64,000 nucleotides of DNA from Pseudorasbora parva (taxonomy: Eukaryota > Chordata > Actinopteri > Cypriniformes > Gobionidae): the NCBI RefSeq assembly GCF_024679245.1, contig NC_090177.1, positions 49,015,353 through 49,079,352 of the forward strand, given 5' to 3'. The notes beneath the pieces were generated by a model. It searched no databases. It had not been told where the DNA came from and was given only the letters and a program-made list of their open reading frames with translations. Position numbers and translations under genes: made by a program. This document shows positions 10,915-21,527 of the stretch, in pieces; within the stretch, counting starts at the first letter, position 1; each line of letters opens with the position of its first letter.

Positions 10915-12037
10915 TAATCAGACTCTGGTGATACTGTTGCTCTGCTGCTACTGGACCCAACAGCTGCGTTCGATACAGTTGATGACCAAATCCTATTGTC
11001 TCGACTGGAGAACAGTGTGGGCATTAAGGGGATAGCCTTGACCTGGATCATGTCTTAATTGGAAGGCCAAAGTTTTTCAGTTCAGGTTAATGATGCTGTG
11101 TCCACTTCGGCTCCTCTGACGTGCGGAATCCCACAAGGTTCTGTCCTTGGGCCGCTGCTTTTTTCATTGTATGTGCTGCCTCTTGAGTCAATCCTCAGAG
11201 GACACAATGTTTCGTTTCATTTTTATGCTGACGACTGTCAAATATATGTGCCGCTAAGCCAGTCAAAAACCCTTTTACTGTCTAAATGAAGTGAGAGCAT
11301 GGATGGCTATGAATTTCTTGTATTTTAATGAGAGTAAAACTGAGTTTGTGTTATTTGCTCCGAGTGACTCAGGTGCTGCAGTTCCTGTTGACTGTTAAAG
11401 CCGAGTCATTAGCCCAGTGGTCACAAACCTGGGAGTAAAGATGGACAGTTGGTTAAAACTTGATGCTCAGGTTAGTGCAGTGGTGAAGACCTGTTTCTTT
11501 CAGCTGCAAAATGCAGCTGCTCGTCTTTTAACTGGAACAAGAAAACCTGACCATATTTCAACAATTCTCCAATCCCTCCACTGACTACCTGTGCATTTTC
11601 ACACTAACTTTAAAATTCTGTTATTTGTTTTAATGTCTTCATGGCCTGGCCTCCCAGTATTTATCTGATCTGCTTGTGCCTTACACCCCTTCTTGCTCAC
11701 TCCGGTCAGCAGATCAGGCTCTGTTAGTCATCCCAAAGATAAAACGTAAACTGAGAGGTGATCGTGCGTTTGCTGTGGCAGCTTCGAGGCTATGGAATGA
11801 GCTGCCTCTGTACATTAGACTGGCAGAGTCTCTCCCTGTTTTTAAATCCCGTCTCAAAACTCATTTATTTTCTTTAGCTTTTGGATCAGTTTGAGGGTTA
11901 ACTTTATTGTGTTTTTGTTGTATTTTTTTTATTGCTATTTGATGTTTTGATCATGCTTTGTGAATTGTGTTCAGCACTTTGGTCAACAGTGTTGTTTTTA
12001 AGGTGCTTTATAAATAAAGGTGGATTGGATTGGATAA
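10915..12037 (+). pseudogene. L2-like LINE, 3' half with reverse transcriptase
   Basis: A frame from 10921 shows reverse transcriptase block A ([14 protein letters not shown]), a stop near 11055, then in the same frame CGIPQGSVLGPLLFSLYVLP and FHFYADDCQIYV, the catalytic YADD box. It stops at 11289. Downstream frames carry EVRAWMAMNFLYFNESKTEF, then after a small deletion the C-terminal region NAAARLLTGTRK and WNELPLYIRLAESLPVFKS, all typical of L2-like LINEs. The 3' end is GCTTTATAAATAAAGG followed by repeats of TGGAT, the short tandem tail of this group. The enzyme would reverse-transcribe its own RNA at nicked chromosomal DNA. The 5' half, including the endonuclease, is absent, as expected from 5' truncation; stops and frameshifts mark an old copy. 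Confidence 0.9.
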
Positions 12038-12047
12038 TGGGGAAAGT

Positions 12048-14983
12048 TTACCCCAACTCAATGCTCCTCTAACACAATCAGTTTTCAGAGGCTCAGATCA
12101 TTCATCCCCACTGAGTGTTTTTTCTTTATGCTGAAAGCTCAGAGGAACCTCTTTCCTCTATCCATGTTTATCGAGGACATTGAACCTCCTCAAAGTTTGG
12201 ATGCTAACCATAGTGGAGCCTGAACAGTGTGAAGCCAGCACCTCACACCACATTCCTCAACCAAGACCCAGACAGGCTATACCTAAATTCCCCTAGACCC
12301 TACATAGATATGGGTAGAAAAGTTAGAGTAGAAGATCACTCTGGGGCATCTCCACCAGAGGGCCTTGACACCAGGAATTAAGAGAGAACAGAAAATATCC
12401 CAGTGGTAGCACCTATTAATGAAATAAACACCATAAATGAGACAAACATGACACATGTGCAGATTACAGTCCCTGCCAATGATGGTCCTGCAACCAGACA
12501 CGGGCCAAAAATGTCATATTGGAGTCTCATATTAAACAAAAAAACATGTTATAATTGGAGACTCCAACGTATCCAGACAGCCAACCTACAATTCCCCTGA
12601 CCTACAGGTTGACAGCTTCCCAGGGGCCAAACTTTTCTAATTGAAAAGGCCACAATCGCAGTACAGCCTGAAAAGATCTTCCTATCCTTTAACTTTAACA
12701 ATAGGCAACAAAGGTGTAGGATAATGACTATAACTGAACTACAAAAGCCTGCAAAGCTATTGCTCAGAGACTTCCTAACACAGAATGTTCTTTCCACTGA
12801 TCAATTTTGCTAGAATACTAGCACTCTATGAGCAAATTATGATAAAACACTCACATAAAAATAAAAAAAATAGTTATATCCTACCATTCCCAATTGAACA
12901 ATTTCTGGTTGAGAGTGATGGGATGTACTGGAAGGCCCAAACGGCCAAGGCAACGCTACAACACTGGAGAACGCATTTAAACTGTTACTCTATGACAGTC
13001 CAAAACAGTACAAAATAAACATTGTAAATCGCTCAAAGCAATTTAAATTATCTTAAGAACAACGTGAGGTTCTGCTTAACGGCCCCACACCTATGAGAGT
13101 TAAAACCCAAAATATTCAACTATTAAAGGACATGCAGGCATATCATCGAAGAATCCAACTGGAAACCTTCTTTGAAGGGATAAAGACTCAAAAGCAAAAA
13201 GTTCCCTTCACTGGAGCTTCAGATTAGACTCCAGCTTTATCCAGCCTTCCAAAACAGATCACACAAATAATCAGAGCTGAGTATTACGCATATAAGCACC
13301 TAAACGGGGCCTAAAACACCAGAGAACCTGACATGGGGAGAAAGAAAAGCTGTTAGAATTACAAAGAAATAGAGATATTATTATAAAACCTGCTGATAAG
13401 GGGAATGCAATGATTATTATGGACAAAAAACACAATATATTTGGGAAGGACAGAGACAGTTGGCAGTGAAGGAACACTTTTACACACAAAAAGATCCAAT
13501 ATATCCACCAAAACTAGAATTATGGTAGAAGGGATATTAAATAAAATGCTTGATATAAAGATAATAGCTGAATATATAGAAAAACAATGTAACCCCTTAT
13601 CTATACGTCACCCTAATTATCTAAAGGATAGTTATGATTTTATATCTAAAATTATAAAACTTCAAATACCTAAAGATCCATTTCTCCTCACCGTAGATAT
13701 AGATAGCTTAAATATAAATATAGAAACCGAGGTAGGCCTCACAGCTGTAAAAAAGTTCATGGATACATATCCAGGCCCCAAAAGACCAGACTAATACATT
13801 CTCAAATTATTAGAGATTATTCTAACAAGAAACAACTTCAAATTAGATTCAAAATTTTGTTTGCAGAAAAAGGGACTGCAATGGGCAAGAAATTTGCACC
13901 CTCCTATGCCAATATATTTATGGCAGACTGGGAAGAATCAGCTACTAAGAAACCATATGCCTACTACATGTTCCAAGACGACATATGGTGGACATATTCT
14001 AAGGATGACTTTGTTACCTTCACCTCAACACACAACGAAATCCATCAAAATTAAATATACATTTGACCTAAAAGAGGTTAAAAAAAATTGACATGGTCTC
14101 CTAAAAGCGCCCAGTATTTTTGGAAACAGGCTTACTGGATATCAGCCAGCATCTCCTGAGGAAAACACAGAAGACAAAAATTCTACCTCGAAGCAAACTT
14201 CCCCCAAAATTTTTAAACATAAACCAGAAGTGGCATATAGAAGGAACATCAACTTGCTGGATAAATTGGTACAGAGAAAGACATTGGAAAATGTTGATAC
14301 TACTCTCCAGCACAGTTGGTTGTTAGTAGATTCTATAATAAAGTATTTCAGCTTCCTAGGTCCCTGTCCCACGAAACCTGTAACTGCATCTCTCTATTGT
14401 ATTGCACAAAATGCTAAAACGATATGTCGGTCAGACCAAAAAGGAATTAAGAGTATGCATATATCAGGACACAACATTACTCACAAACTAGAAAAACACA
14501 GACTCTCAGTGACCGACTCAAAGCAAAGGCGTTATGGATCAAACATCTAGACACACCCTTCCCAACAGGTCTCCATGTGGACTGCTGTGGTCATAAATCT
14601 CGATGGCTGACACCCTTCATCCCTAAAACCTACCTATCACAACCACCTTGGCATCACCCCTGGAAATCTGACTCATCTCTATACCTATACCTACCCATTT
14701 TAGCCCTTTCTTTACCATCACTGGACTGACCATCACCACACAGGACCCTAAAACCTACCCAATACAACCCTGAGCAAGACTGCCCTGTGTAAAATACCCA
14801 GAGACAGCCCAACTCATTACACCCCGACACAAGATTTCTCATATATTTTCACTTTTTTACCCCTTCAAGTGTTTAGGGTGGATTTTAAGACCTAAAAACA
14901 AACATGTCTCATTCAATCTTGGGGCTAGCTACCTATGACGTGAAAAATATACAGCCCAGCAGACCTTTTGGAGCCTTATCTAG
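12048..14983 (+). mobile_element. Penelope-like retroelement, copy 1 (decayed)
   Basis: The segment starts right after the LINE tail. It carries, in order, an SGNH-like stretch (12551-12639), basic linker sequence, a Penelope-type reverse transcriptase (about 13300-14090) and a region expected to hold the GIY-YIG endonuclease (about 14390-14560). Its 3' part continues to a miniature transposon at 14984. Related sequence resumes at 15561, so copies 1 and 2 are head to tail, an arrangement known for Penelope-like elements. All domains are broken by stops and frameshifts. Confidence 0.75.
12551..14560 (+). pseudogene. Penelope-type polyprotein: SGNH-like, RT, GIY-YIG remnant
   Basis: At 12551 a frame reads IIGDSNVSRQPTY and LQVDSFPGAKLF, resembling the GDSN block of SGNH hydrolases. 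Around 13370-13430 a frame gives IIIKPADKGNAMIIMDKKHN, a conserved N-terminal Penelope block. From 13501 to 13794 the frame includes NPLSIRHPNYLKDSYDFI and FLLTVDIDSLNINIETEVGL, RT block A with the catalytic Asp. Next come GTAMGKKFAPSYANIFMADW (about 13869-13930) and FQDDIWW (about 13972), block C with the DD pair. Near 14230 AYRRNINLLDKLVQRK is the conserved thumb-end motif. Near 14430 a frame with YVGQTKKEL suggests the GIY-YIG nuclease. Such enzymes prime on chromosomal ends or nicks. At least five frame changes are needed, so it is dead. The RT assignment is firm; the nuclease is tentative. Confidence 0.8.
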
Positions 14984-15560
14984 AGCCCCTTTCACACTGC
15001 GATTCCGGCAAATACACGGATAATGCGACCCGGCATTTGTTCCCCGGGCCGCTAGATTTGGTCCATTCACACTGCCAGTGAAATACCGTAATATGTGCAC
15101 TTTCACACACAACTCGTAACGGTCCCGGATCGAGTTGACACGTGACATCCGGCTGTGACGTATAATGGCGAGCGATCTCAGCTTCAGCGCGGATAGTAAG
15201 GAGCTCCGTGGTCTGACTTGTGTCCAGTTTGCGCCCATTTCTGCTTGTTTAATTTTAGTTTCTTTTGTATACGAACACTCTCTGCGTTTAAAACACCGAG
15301 GAGCTCTTCTGGCACTGCAGGGTTGTGTTATTGAAAAAACAAGCTCTAGGAGTCGCACGATAACTACGTACACGTTGCGGCATTAGTTTCGGCTTTTGTT
15401 CACACAGAGCTCGTCCCGGGTCGAATCCCGCAATGTTACTAGGTCCCCGACCCGGGTTCAATTCGGTAATTATTTCCAGGACGTGGTTTCTTTCACACAA
15501 AAGGCGACCAGGCAATGTTCCGGGAATATTGCGGGTCTGACGTGCAGTGTGAAAGGGGCT
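14984..15560. repeat. Miniature inverted-repeat transposon with TAG duplication
   Basis: A perfect 17-bp inverted repeat AGCCCCTTTCACACTGC lies at 14984-15000 and 15544-15560. The flanks carry TAG on both sides (14981-14983 and 15561-15563), a 3-bp target duplication as made by PIF/Harbinger-type transposases. The interior is GC-rich with repeated CCCGGGTC and GTAATAT words and no transposase. Small frames inside (for example 15165-15386) are incidental. It sits within Penelope-like sequence and is therefore younger. Confidence 0.85.
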
Positions 15561-16175
15561 TAGGTGTCACACTGTCCATGTACCTAGCTGCATACTTGTA
15601 AGGAGGTATAAATACTTTTAAACACTAGGGGTCACTAGTCTACCAGAAGGTCATCAGGGTCCTCTGCGACCTGTTGATTGGACTTACAAAAATCCTAACT
15701 AACCCTACCCGTCACAGACCCACTGGCTGGAAACTCACCCGCATCAACCCTATTGACTAGGACCCCAATCCCCACGATAACCCTACCCATTGCAAAGCGC
15801 AAACAATAGAAATTGACCCACCAGGGCACCTGTTGGCCAGAAAACTTCTATCAAAATCCTAGAATAGAACTCCAAATTCAACCCACATGTCTAATCGACC
15901 GATCTCAAACCATGCAACATCATCTAGAAATGCTAGCAAAATACTTCGCCACTGGGGGTGTTGCAATACTGGATCCGGAGTATCGAGCTTCAGCTTGGTT
16001 CGCTGATCCAGAGCAAGTTCAGACGGGAAACTTTGCAAGTCAGAAAAGGAAAGGAAAGAAGAACAACAATAGTTTTCATCAAACAATGGAAAAAGCAAGT
16101 TATAATTTAAGCCCTCGGTCGAAAACCTACCAAAAACAGTTGAGTCACGCCCCCACTACCACACTAAAACCTACT

Positions 16176-16396
16176 AGGGGTGTAAAGATTTGTTTTAACA
16201 ACGATTCGATTTGACTGAAATAAATCAGTCACACTGATTACATTTTTTGGCTAAAAAGTTACTGAATCGATTTCAAGTCACTGAATCGTTTTGGATCATA
16301 TCGTCCTAAATGAACCAATATCGTCCTTAAATCGTATCGACAACCTCAAATCGTGATCCGAATGGAATCGTTGTTAAAATGAATTGTTACACCCCT
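16176..16396. repeat. Small hAT-like miniature element, copy 1 of 2
   Basis: The ends AGGGGTGTAA and TTACACCCCT bound 221 bp. The interior has CAACGATTCGATT, CGATTTCAAGTCACTGAATC and AACCTCAAATCG. A second copy in reverse orientation lies at 55640-55839. It interrupts Penelope copy 2. No unambiguous target duplication was found, so the superfamily is inferred from terminus style. Confidence 0.75.
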
Positions 16397-16464
16397 AATT
16401 ACAACAAAGCCCCACCTATCAAAAACCTACCGAAAATAAAAAATTGTTTCACGACCCATCCTAA

Positions 16465-18185
16465 TGCTGGGTACACACCAAAAGATAAATCGGGCTAATT
16501 TTGCACCGATTTCCACCCTTCCGACAATCCTAGCTTGGTCCCGTTATCTTAATGGTTCTAGAGGTTATTTTATCAGATTTTCCTGTGGTGTGAAGTGTGT
16601 TAAGAGTGTCTAAACCTGCTCGGAAGAACGTCGGAGCCGTCCCGATAACGAATCGTAAATGTTCAACATGTTGAATATTTAAGATCAGAAATCCTGATGT
16701 GTGGGGGGAACCCCGAGGACAAACGCGCGCACACTCAGGTGAAACGAAATAATATCCAATCAGAAGCAGGCTAAGGTGTCAACAGTTCTATTTATTTCTA
16801 ACATATCCTCAAACATTCTCTAATAACATCAAATAGTCATGGACTGTAAGAAACTCAACAATTATTTAAAGACTATAAAACGATTTTTTTTAATTTGATG
16901 AGGCAATTTCAAAGACAATAATATCTATTTTTCAAGAGACACCCAAGAACAACAATTATTAAAAAAACATAGCAGTGTGTTTTTTTTTTTACCATTACTA
17001 GCTCACTCTGTAACATGTACTGACCGTCCCCGCCGTCTCCACGACTTCACCCAAACCCCTTTTTTCTTTTGAAATCATTCCAAAGACTATCAGCGCGATT
17101 TCTTCCTCATCCAGCGTGTTTATTCTGAGGCCAGAGACACACTGCAAGCGCGGCGTTTCTGTTGCATGTCAACTGCGTTTGCATTTAAGTCACAACCTAA
17201 AGACTTTCAAACATCAAAATGTAATTTATAAATATGTATTTGTCAAAATGACATTTCAACATATTTTCCTACATTGCAAAAAATGCTCTAGGCTATTTAG
17301 TTTTTTTTTGTTTTTTTTTCCAGTCCAAATATATCTAAAAATTCTTAAATCAAGATGCATTTCCTAGATAAGTAAAATGACATAAGATATTTTTGCTTGT
17401 TTTCTGGGGGGAAAAAAATCGAAATGAAGTTAGTTTTTGCTTAAAACAAGCAAAATGATCTCGGGATGAGAAAAATAATCTTATTTCTGTTTTGGACAGA
17501 AACATGATTTCAGTCAGAAACTTGATTATTTTTCTCACCCCATTGGCAGATAATTGTGCCTTTTATAAGCAAAAACTCACTTCATTTTTATTTTATTTTC
17601 AACAAAACAAGAAAAAATATCTTATGTCGTCTTACTTATCTGGTAAATGCATCTTGATTGAAGAATTTTTAGATATTTATACTAGAAACAAGACAAAATT
17701 ACTAAGTAAAAAGACATTAATTTTTTTGCAGTGGATTCTATTTTGCCTGGAACGCTTCCAACACGCTTCCATGTTGGGTGTATGTAGTAATTGTGGAGTT
17801 GTTTAATCCTCCTTCAGAGATTTAATGTCTTCTTTTATCTTCAGTTGATTTCATCTAAGGCTGTGGCTGAAGTCAGTTGTAGATCTTGTGATTCTCTTTC
17901 CTTCAGTGATTATGCTTGTTATCATCAGGTGTTCATCACTAATTGTTCAATCACCCCTTAATTCATCTCTTAATTATCTCATTAACCTTAACACGGCTTC
18001 AGTGTTAATTTAATTCTCTGTGGAGTGGGACCAAATACACTCTGAGCAGTGTTGATTTAACACTGGGGATTTTACTGTGTAGGAGCAAAACGGTTAAATC
18101 TAGGATTATTTGTCCTTGTGTTTGTGGTCTATCACATTTTGAAAATCTTATAAGATGTAAAAAATCTTTTGGTGTTTACCCAACA
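16465..18185. mobile_element. Harbinger-type non-autonomous element with TAA duplication
   Basis: The left end TGCTGGGTACACACCAAAAG and the right end (reverse complement TGTTGGGTAAACACCAAAAG) are inverted repeats. TAA stands at both flanks (16462-16464 and 18186-18188), the classic PIF/Harbinger target. The 1.7-kb interior has no transposase and is itself invaded by a fold-back repeat at 17272-17733. Sequence around 17820-18083, ending AACACTGGGGATTTTACTGTG, may be another insertion. The insertion splits Penelope copy 2. Confidence 0.8.
17272..17733. repeat. Fold-back repeat with long inverted arms
   Basis: The arms start CATTGCAAAAAATG and end TTTTTTTGCAGTG. They are reverse complements over roughly 130-200 bp, for example AAATCAAGATGCATTTCCTAG on the left against CTGGTAAATGCATCTTGATT on the right. 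No coding sequence. It could form a long hairpin when transcribed. Short frames on either strand are by-products of the arms. Confidence 0.75.
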
Positions 18186-19246
18186 TAAAACTACCCGTGG
18201 AAAACCTACCCAAAATAATCCAATTGAGTCAAGTTTACACTCTCACACTAAACCTACCCATTAGACACCACCACAAAACAAACAAACTACGTACCTAGCC
18301 CATAAGCCAAAGAAGCCATTGCTCCTAGACGAAAGCCAATCTCACGCGACGTGTCAGCCAATGCCACTCCTCATTCTCCCTACTACAAACCTTTCCAGAC
18401 AGGTTCTGGCTTGGGGGGAGAAGTAATTTTGTAATTTTCCCTAAACTAACCCTAGCCAGGGCCATTGGATTTTTACATACTATTCTACACATATGATATT
18501 ATACAAATGAGTCTACAAATTAGATAGAAGATCCTCATCCCCCTCAGCTTCTCTCTCAGGAACTAGTTACATGTTAGAATCAAAATCCTTGAACAACACT
18601 ACCAAGATGCATTAACGACAGCCCGATAAGAAACCCTCTCCTCTTCTCTAGTCCGTTGGAAAGAAGTTTTGAGTTTTGCAATCATATAGACCTGCAAACG
18701 CATTACCACCATCCGTGAAAACACGACTGAACGGGTCACTCAGTTTTTTTTTTACCCTTATCAAAGAAAAACAATATGTGGAAAACAAGCCCCAAATCAA
18801 CTAACAAGAAAACACGACATCAATACAAATCCCACTGCAACAAACAACTCCTTCCAGACCTCCAGCCGGAGCAAGCAGGACCATCTGACACTCAACCAAA
18901 AAAAAAAGAAAAGAAAAAAAAGAAAAACACCTCTACCTAGCAACCAATTACCAACTACAAAATAATCAAAACTTCCTCACATCCAACATCACAGCATTCC
19001 CAAAAATCCCCCATCATCCCCATCTTACAACTCCCTCAGTGGAACAAACGTCTATCAAGTAACTCTGGAGACAACCAAAAATCAAAACCCCAACCCTCTG
19101 TTGAAAGGCCTAAACAGTTCCCCTAGACAGGGTGAACTTCAGGTGAATCTCCAGAGACTTCTCTTCAGGCCATCAGCCGACACACTCGACATGAACATCA
19201 TGGAAACAAATACCAAAACTGGTCACTAAATCCAAGCAGATCCATC

Positions 19247-20460
19247 TTGTTTATAGAGGACTCCAACCCAAATCTTGAGGTGGACAGTTACCTGGGTGCT
19301 AATCTATCAGTGGCTCACCCTGTTATCAGGAATAAGGTGCAACATGTACTCCTTTCTTTTAGCCTGAACAACAGGGATCAGGTAAACCCTTCCATTCTAA
19401 AAACAGAACATAGAACGCCTCACAGGAGCAGCCAATCAACCCTTTTCAAATGCAGTAATCAGCATCCCTCTCGCAAACTATGACAAAAGCCTAACAAAAC
19501 AATTCATAAACAACATCAGACAGCCTAATGATATGATCCAAGATACGGGTTCAAGTATCCCAGTTCTGGACTGGGATCAGTCCACGGGCGAGGACAAAAT
19601 CCATTGGAATAAACCTCTCACAACTGGTCTCTTTAACACCGGTCAAAATCAAACTCTTGGCTAAAGGACTATCATTAATAACTTCCCAACTAACCAAAGC
19701 ACACAATTGACTGAACACATTAATGGACCTTACCAGTTTCCACAAATGGATCCAGTAAAATTCCACCTAAATCCCTTATCGAATAAACAAGCCAGATACT
19801 TAAAGGACACTTTTGACTTTGTTCAAAAAATCCTGGAAATACCACCTGAGGCCATTTTATTTATGTTGGATGTAGAAAGACAAAGACAAAACCCACTTGG
19901 GCTTTCAAGCGGTACAAGAATGGTTACAGAAATACCCGGATGCAGACCTAACAGACAAATCTTGCACCTTTTGGCACTCAGTCCCACCCGAAATGACTTT
20001 GAATTTAAAGGAGAATATTTCTTACAAATTAAAGGTATGACCATGGGCAAAACAATTTGAAACCGTTTTCCCCAAATGCTTAAAATACCTTTGGATGCAG
20101 TGTTAAGTCCCAATTGATGAGATACTCGAGAATATGTACACAGGCTGCAGACTTTCAAACGCCCACAAAACATTCCAAGCACTCCGCAAAAGAGGTTATT
20201 CAAGGCAACAATTGAGACAGATTTACAGGGATTACGACCAAACCAATCTCAAAGCCAAATCCACCACAGAAAACCAGATCCTAACTCCTGCCATTTTCAC
20301 TTATTCCTCCACCGGTACCAAATTCACCCAAAAATAAAAAACAAATACGAATCAACATTGGCACCCACACCAGAAGGAGACGTTATCGATATCATAGCGG
20401 CATATAAAAGGAACACAAATCTTCAGGATTTATGGGTCCCCAGCAAATTGTCACACTTAT
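19247..20460 (+). pseudogene. Penelope-type SGNH-like and RT remnant, copy 2
   Basis: At 19247 a frame reads MFIEDSNPNLEVDSYLGANL then HVLLSFSLNNRDQ, the counterpart of the SGNH-like block of copy 1. From about 19700 frames give TEHINGPYQ, PLSNKQARYLKDTFDFVQ and AILFMLDVE (RT block A, where the catalytic region is altered), then TRNDFEFKGEYFLQIKGMTM (about 19990-20045). Near 20190 GYSRQQLRQIYRDYDQ and near 20390 DIIAAYKRNTNLQD match the thumb-region blocks of the family. The DD-containing block C is not visible, and the segment between 20045 and 20130 is deleted. The protein would reverse-transcribe element RNA; this copy is dead. Similarity to copy 1 supports one family. Confidence 0.75.
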
Positions 20461-20475
20461 TGTGGCCGTCATTAT

Positions 20476-20747
20476 GTTAAGCCCCGCCCACCGACTCTGT
20501 ACACGATGTGATTGGCCCGACCAGAGTTTGGCGTTCACAGCTCAGAAGTGTATTGAGAGTTGCTAGTCGGCACTCGCGGTAGATTTGCTGCCGCTTGGGT
20601 GCGTCTAGATTTCTAGGCTAACTCTCCTCTAAAGCTGTGCGGGATCTCAGAGCTCTTTTAGAGGAGAATGAAAAACTCCTGAAAGTTCAGGTCCCTTTCA
20701 TCGAAGTCCACAGCTCCGATATACTTGCCACCCTCACCAAACTTTAA
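20476..20747. other. Short non-coding segment between elements
   Basis: It begins GTTAAGCCCCGCCCACCGACTC, a string resembling 4765-4785 (GCCCCGCCCACCGACTCATC), and then runs into the TTAA element. Sequence continues on the far side of that element at 21528. No gene recognised. Confidence 0.4.
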
Positions 20748-21523
20748 AGGGTTACTTCAGCGATTAGCATATGGCTTTGTATCAGTAGAAACCCTGGAGA
20801 ATATTCAAATTATTGTGCTTTCCCCCCTCATATCTCCCTGAGACAAGAGATTTATGCATTTTATTTCTGGAAAAATTCCTCCTATGATGCAAAATGACGA
20901 TTTTTGCATCATAGGAGGAATGTTTGCCCAGAGGCTAAAGACTACAGCCAGCAGAGGGAGCCATTACCGCATGTTTTGAATCTGCGCATGGGGGATGGGG
21001 AGATAACACTCAGCTTGCAGGGAGAGCTCAGCTTGCAGACAGGATCATTTAAACGGGAGCTATGTTGAGCAATGTAAGTCTTCTAACTTCTCAAATTAAT
21101 TTCTATGAAAGTTAAGCTTGCAAAGGCATGAACTGAAACGCGTGCCAGACTGAACTCGCGTTGTGAATGTATGCCGCGAATGTAGTCGCGATTACCTCAG
21201 CTCTCATCACTCGTGCAGTTAGTGCTCAGTGCTGTGATACTCGCGCGGTGACTCACTCATTATATTGAACAGACACGTTCAGTTTTTAATTATAGTGTCT
21301 TCTCTAACTCAGTCACAGTAATGAAGTTGGCGGTGTTGGGAATGGCCTCACAGGGCAGCGAAGCATTCTGGGAATTGTAGTCTTTCATCCCCATGGGACA
21401 AAAATACATTTTCTGTCTTTTCTCAGTCTAGAAGACACCAAATTCAAAAATAATTTCACATTTCTACTGCATTGATGACCCAGTTTAAATACAGATTCAT
21501 CTTCCCAGCGCTGAAGTACCCCT
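20748..21523. mobile_element. TTAA-flanked non-autonomous transposon
   Basis: TTAA at 20744-20747 and 21524-21527 brackets inverted ends AGGGTTACTTCAGCG and GCTGAAGTACCCCT. TTAA duplication is the signature of Kolobok and piggyBac elements; the terminus cannot decide between them. The interior holds a perfect 20-bp hairpin (20875-20921) and no transposase. Confidence 0.85.
20875..20921. repeat. Perfect 20-bp stem hairpin inside the TTAA element
   Basis: 20875-20894 (ATTCCTCCTATGATGCAAAA) is exactly complementary to 20902-20921, with a 7-nt loop TGACGAT. Such a stem could fold in RNA or extrude in DNA. A small-RNA role is only a possibility. Confidence 0.85.
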
Positions 21524-21527
21524 TTAA

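Larger units (their letters stand above)
15561..20475 (+). mobile_element. Penelope-like retroelement, copy 2, with nested insertions
   Basis: Phrases such as AAAACCTACCCA recur on both sides of inserted elements at 16176-16396 and 16465-18185, showing that 15561-16175, 16397-16464 and 18186-20475 are one interrupted element. The 5' part holds a frame at 15813-16214 of unknown role, a CA-rich leader follows, then SGNH-like and RT remnants (19247-20460). The RT shares several blocks with copy 1. It ends near 20475, where a different repeat begins. Confidence 0.7.

Noticed and set aside
15165..15386. A 73-codon plus-strand frame starting MASDLSFSADSK
   Set aside because: It lies wholly inside a miniature transposon with TAG duplications; no domain or exon context.
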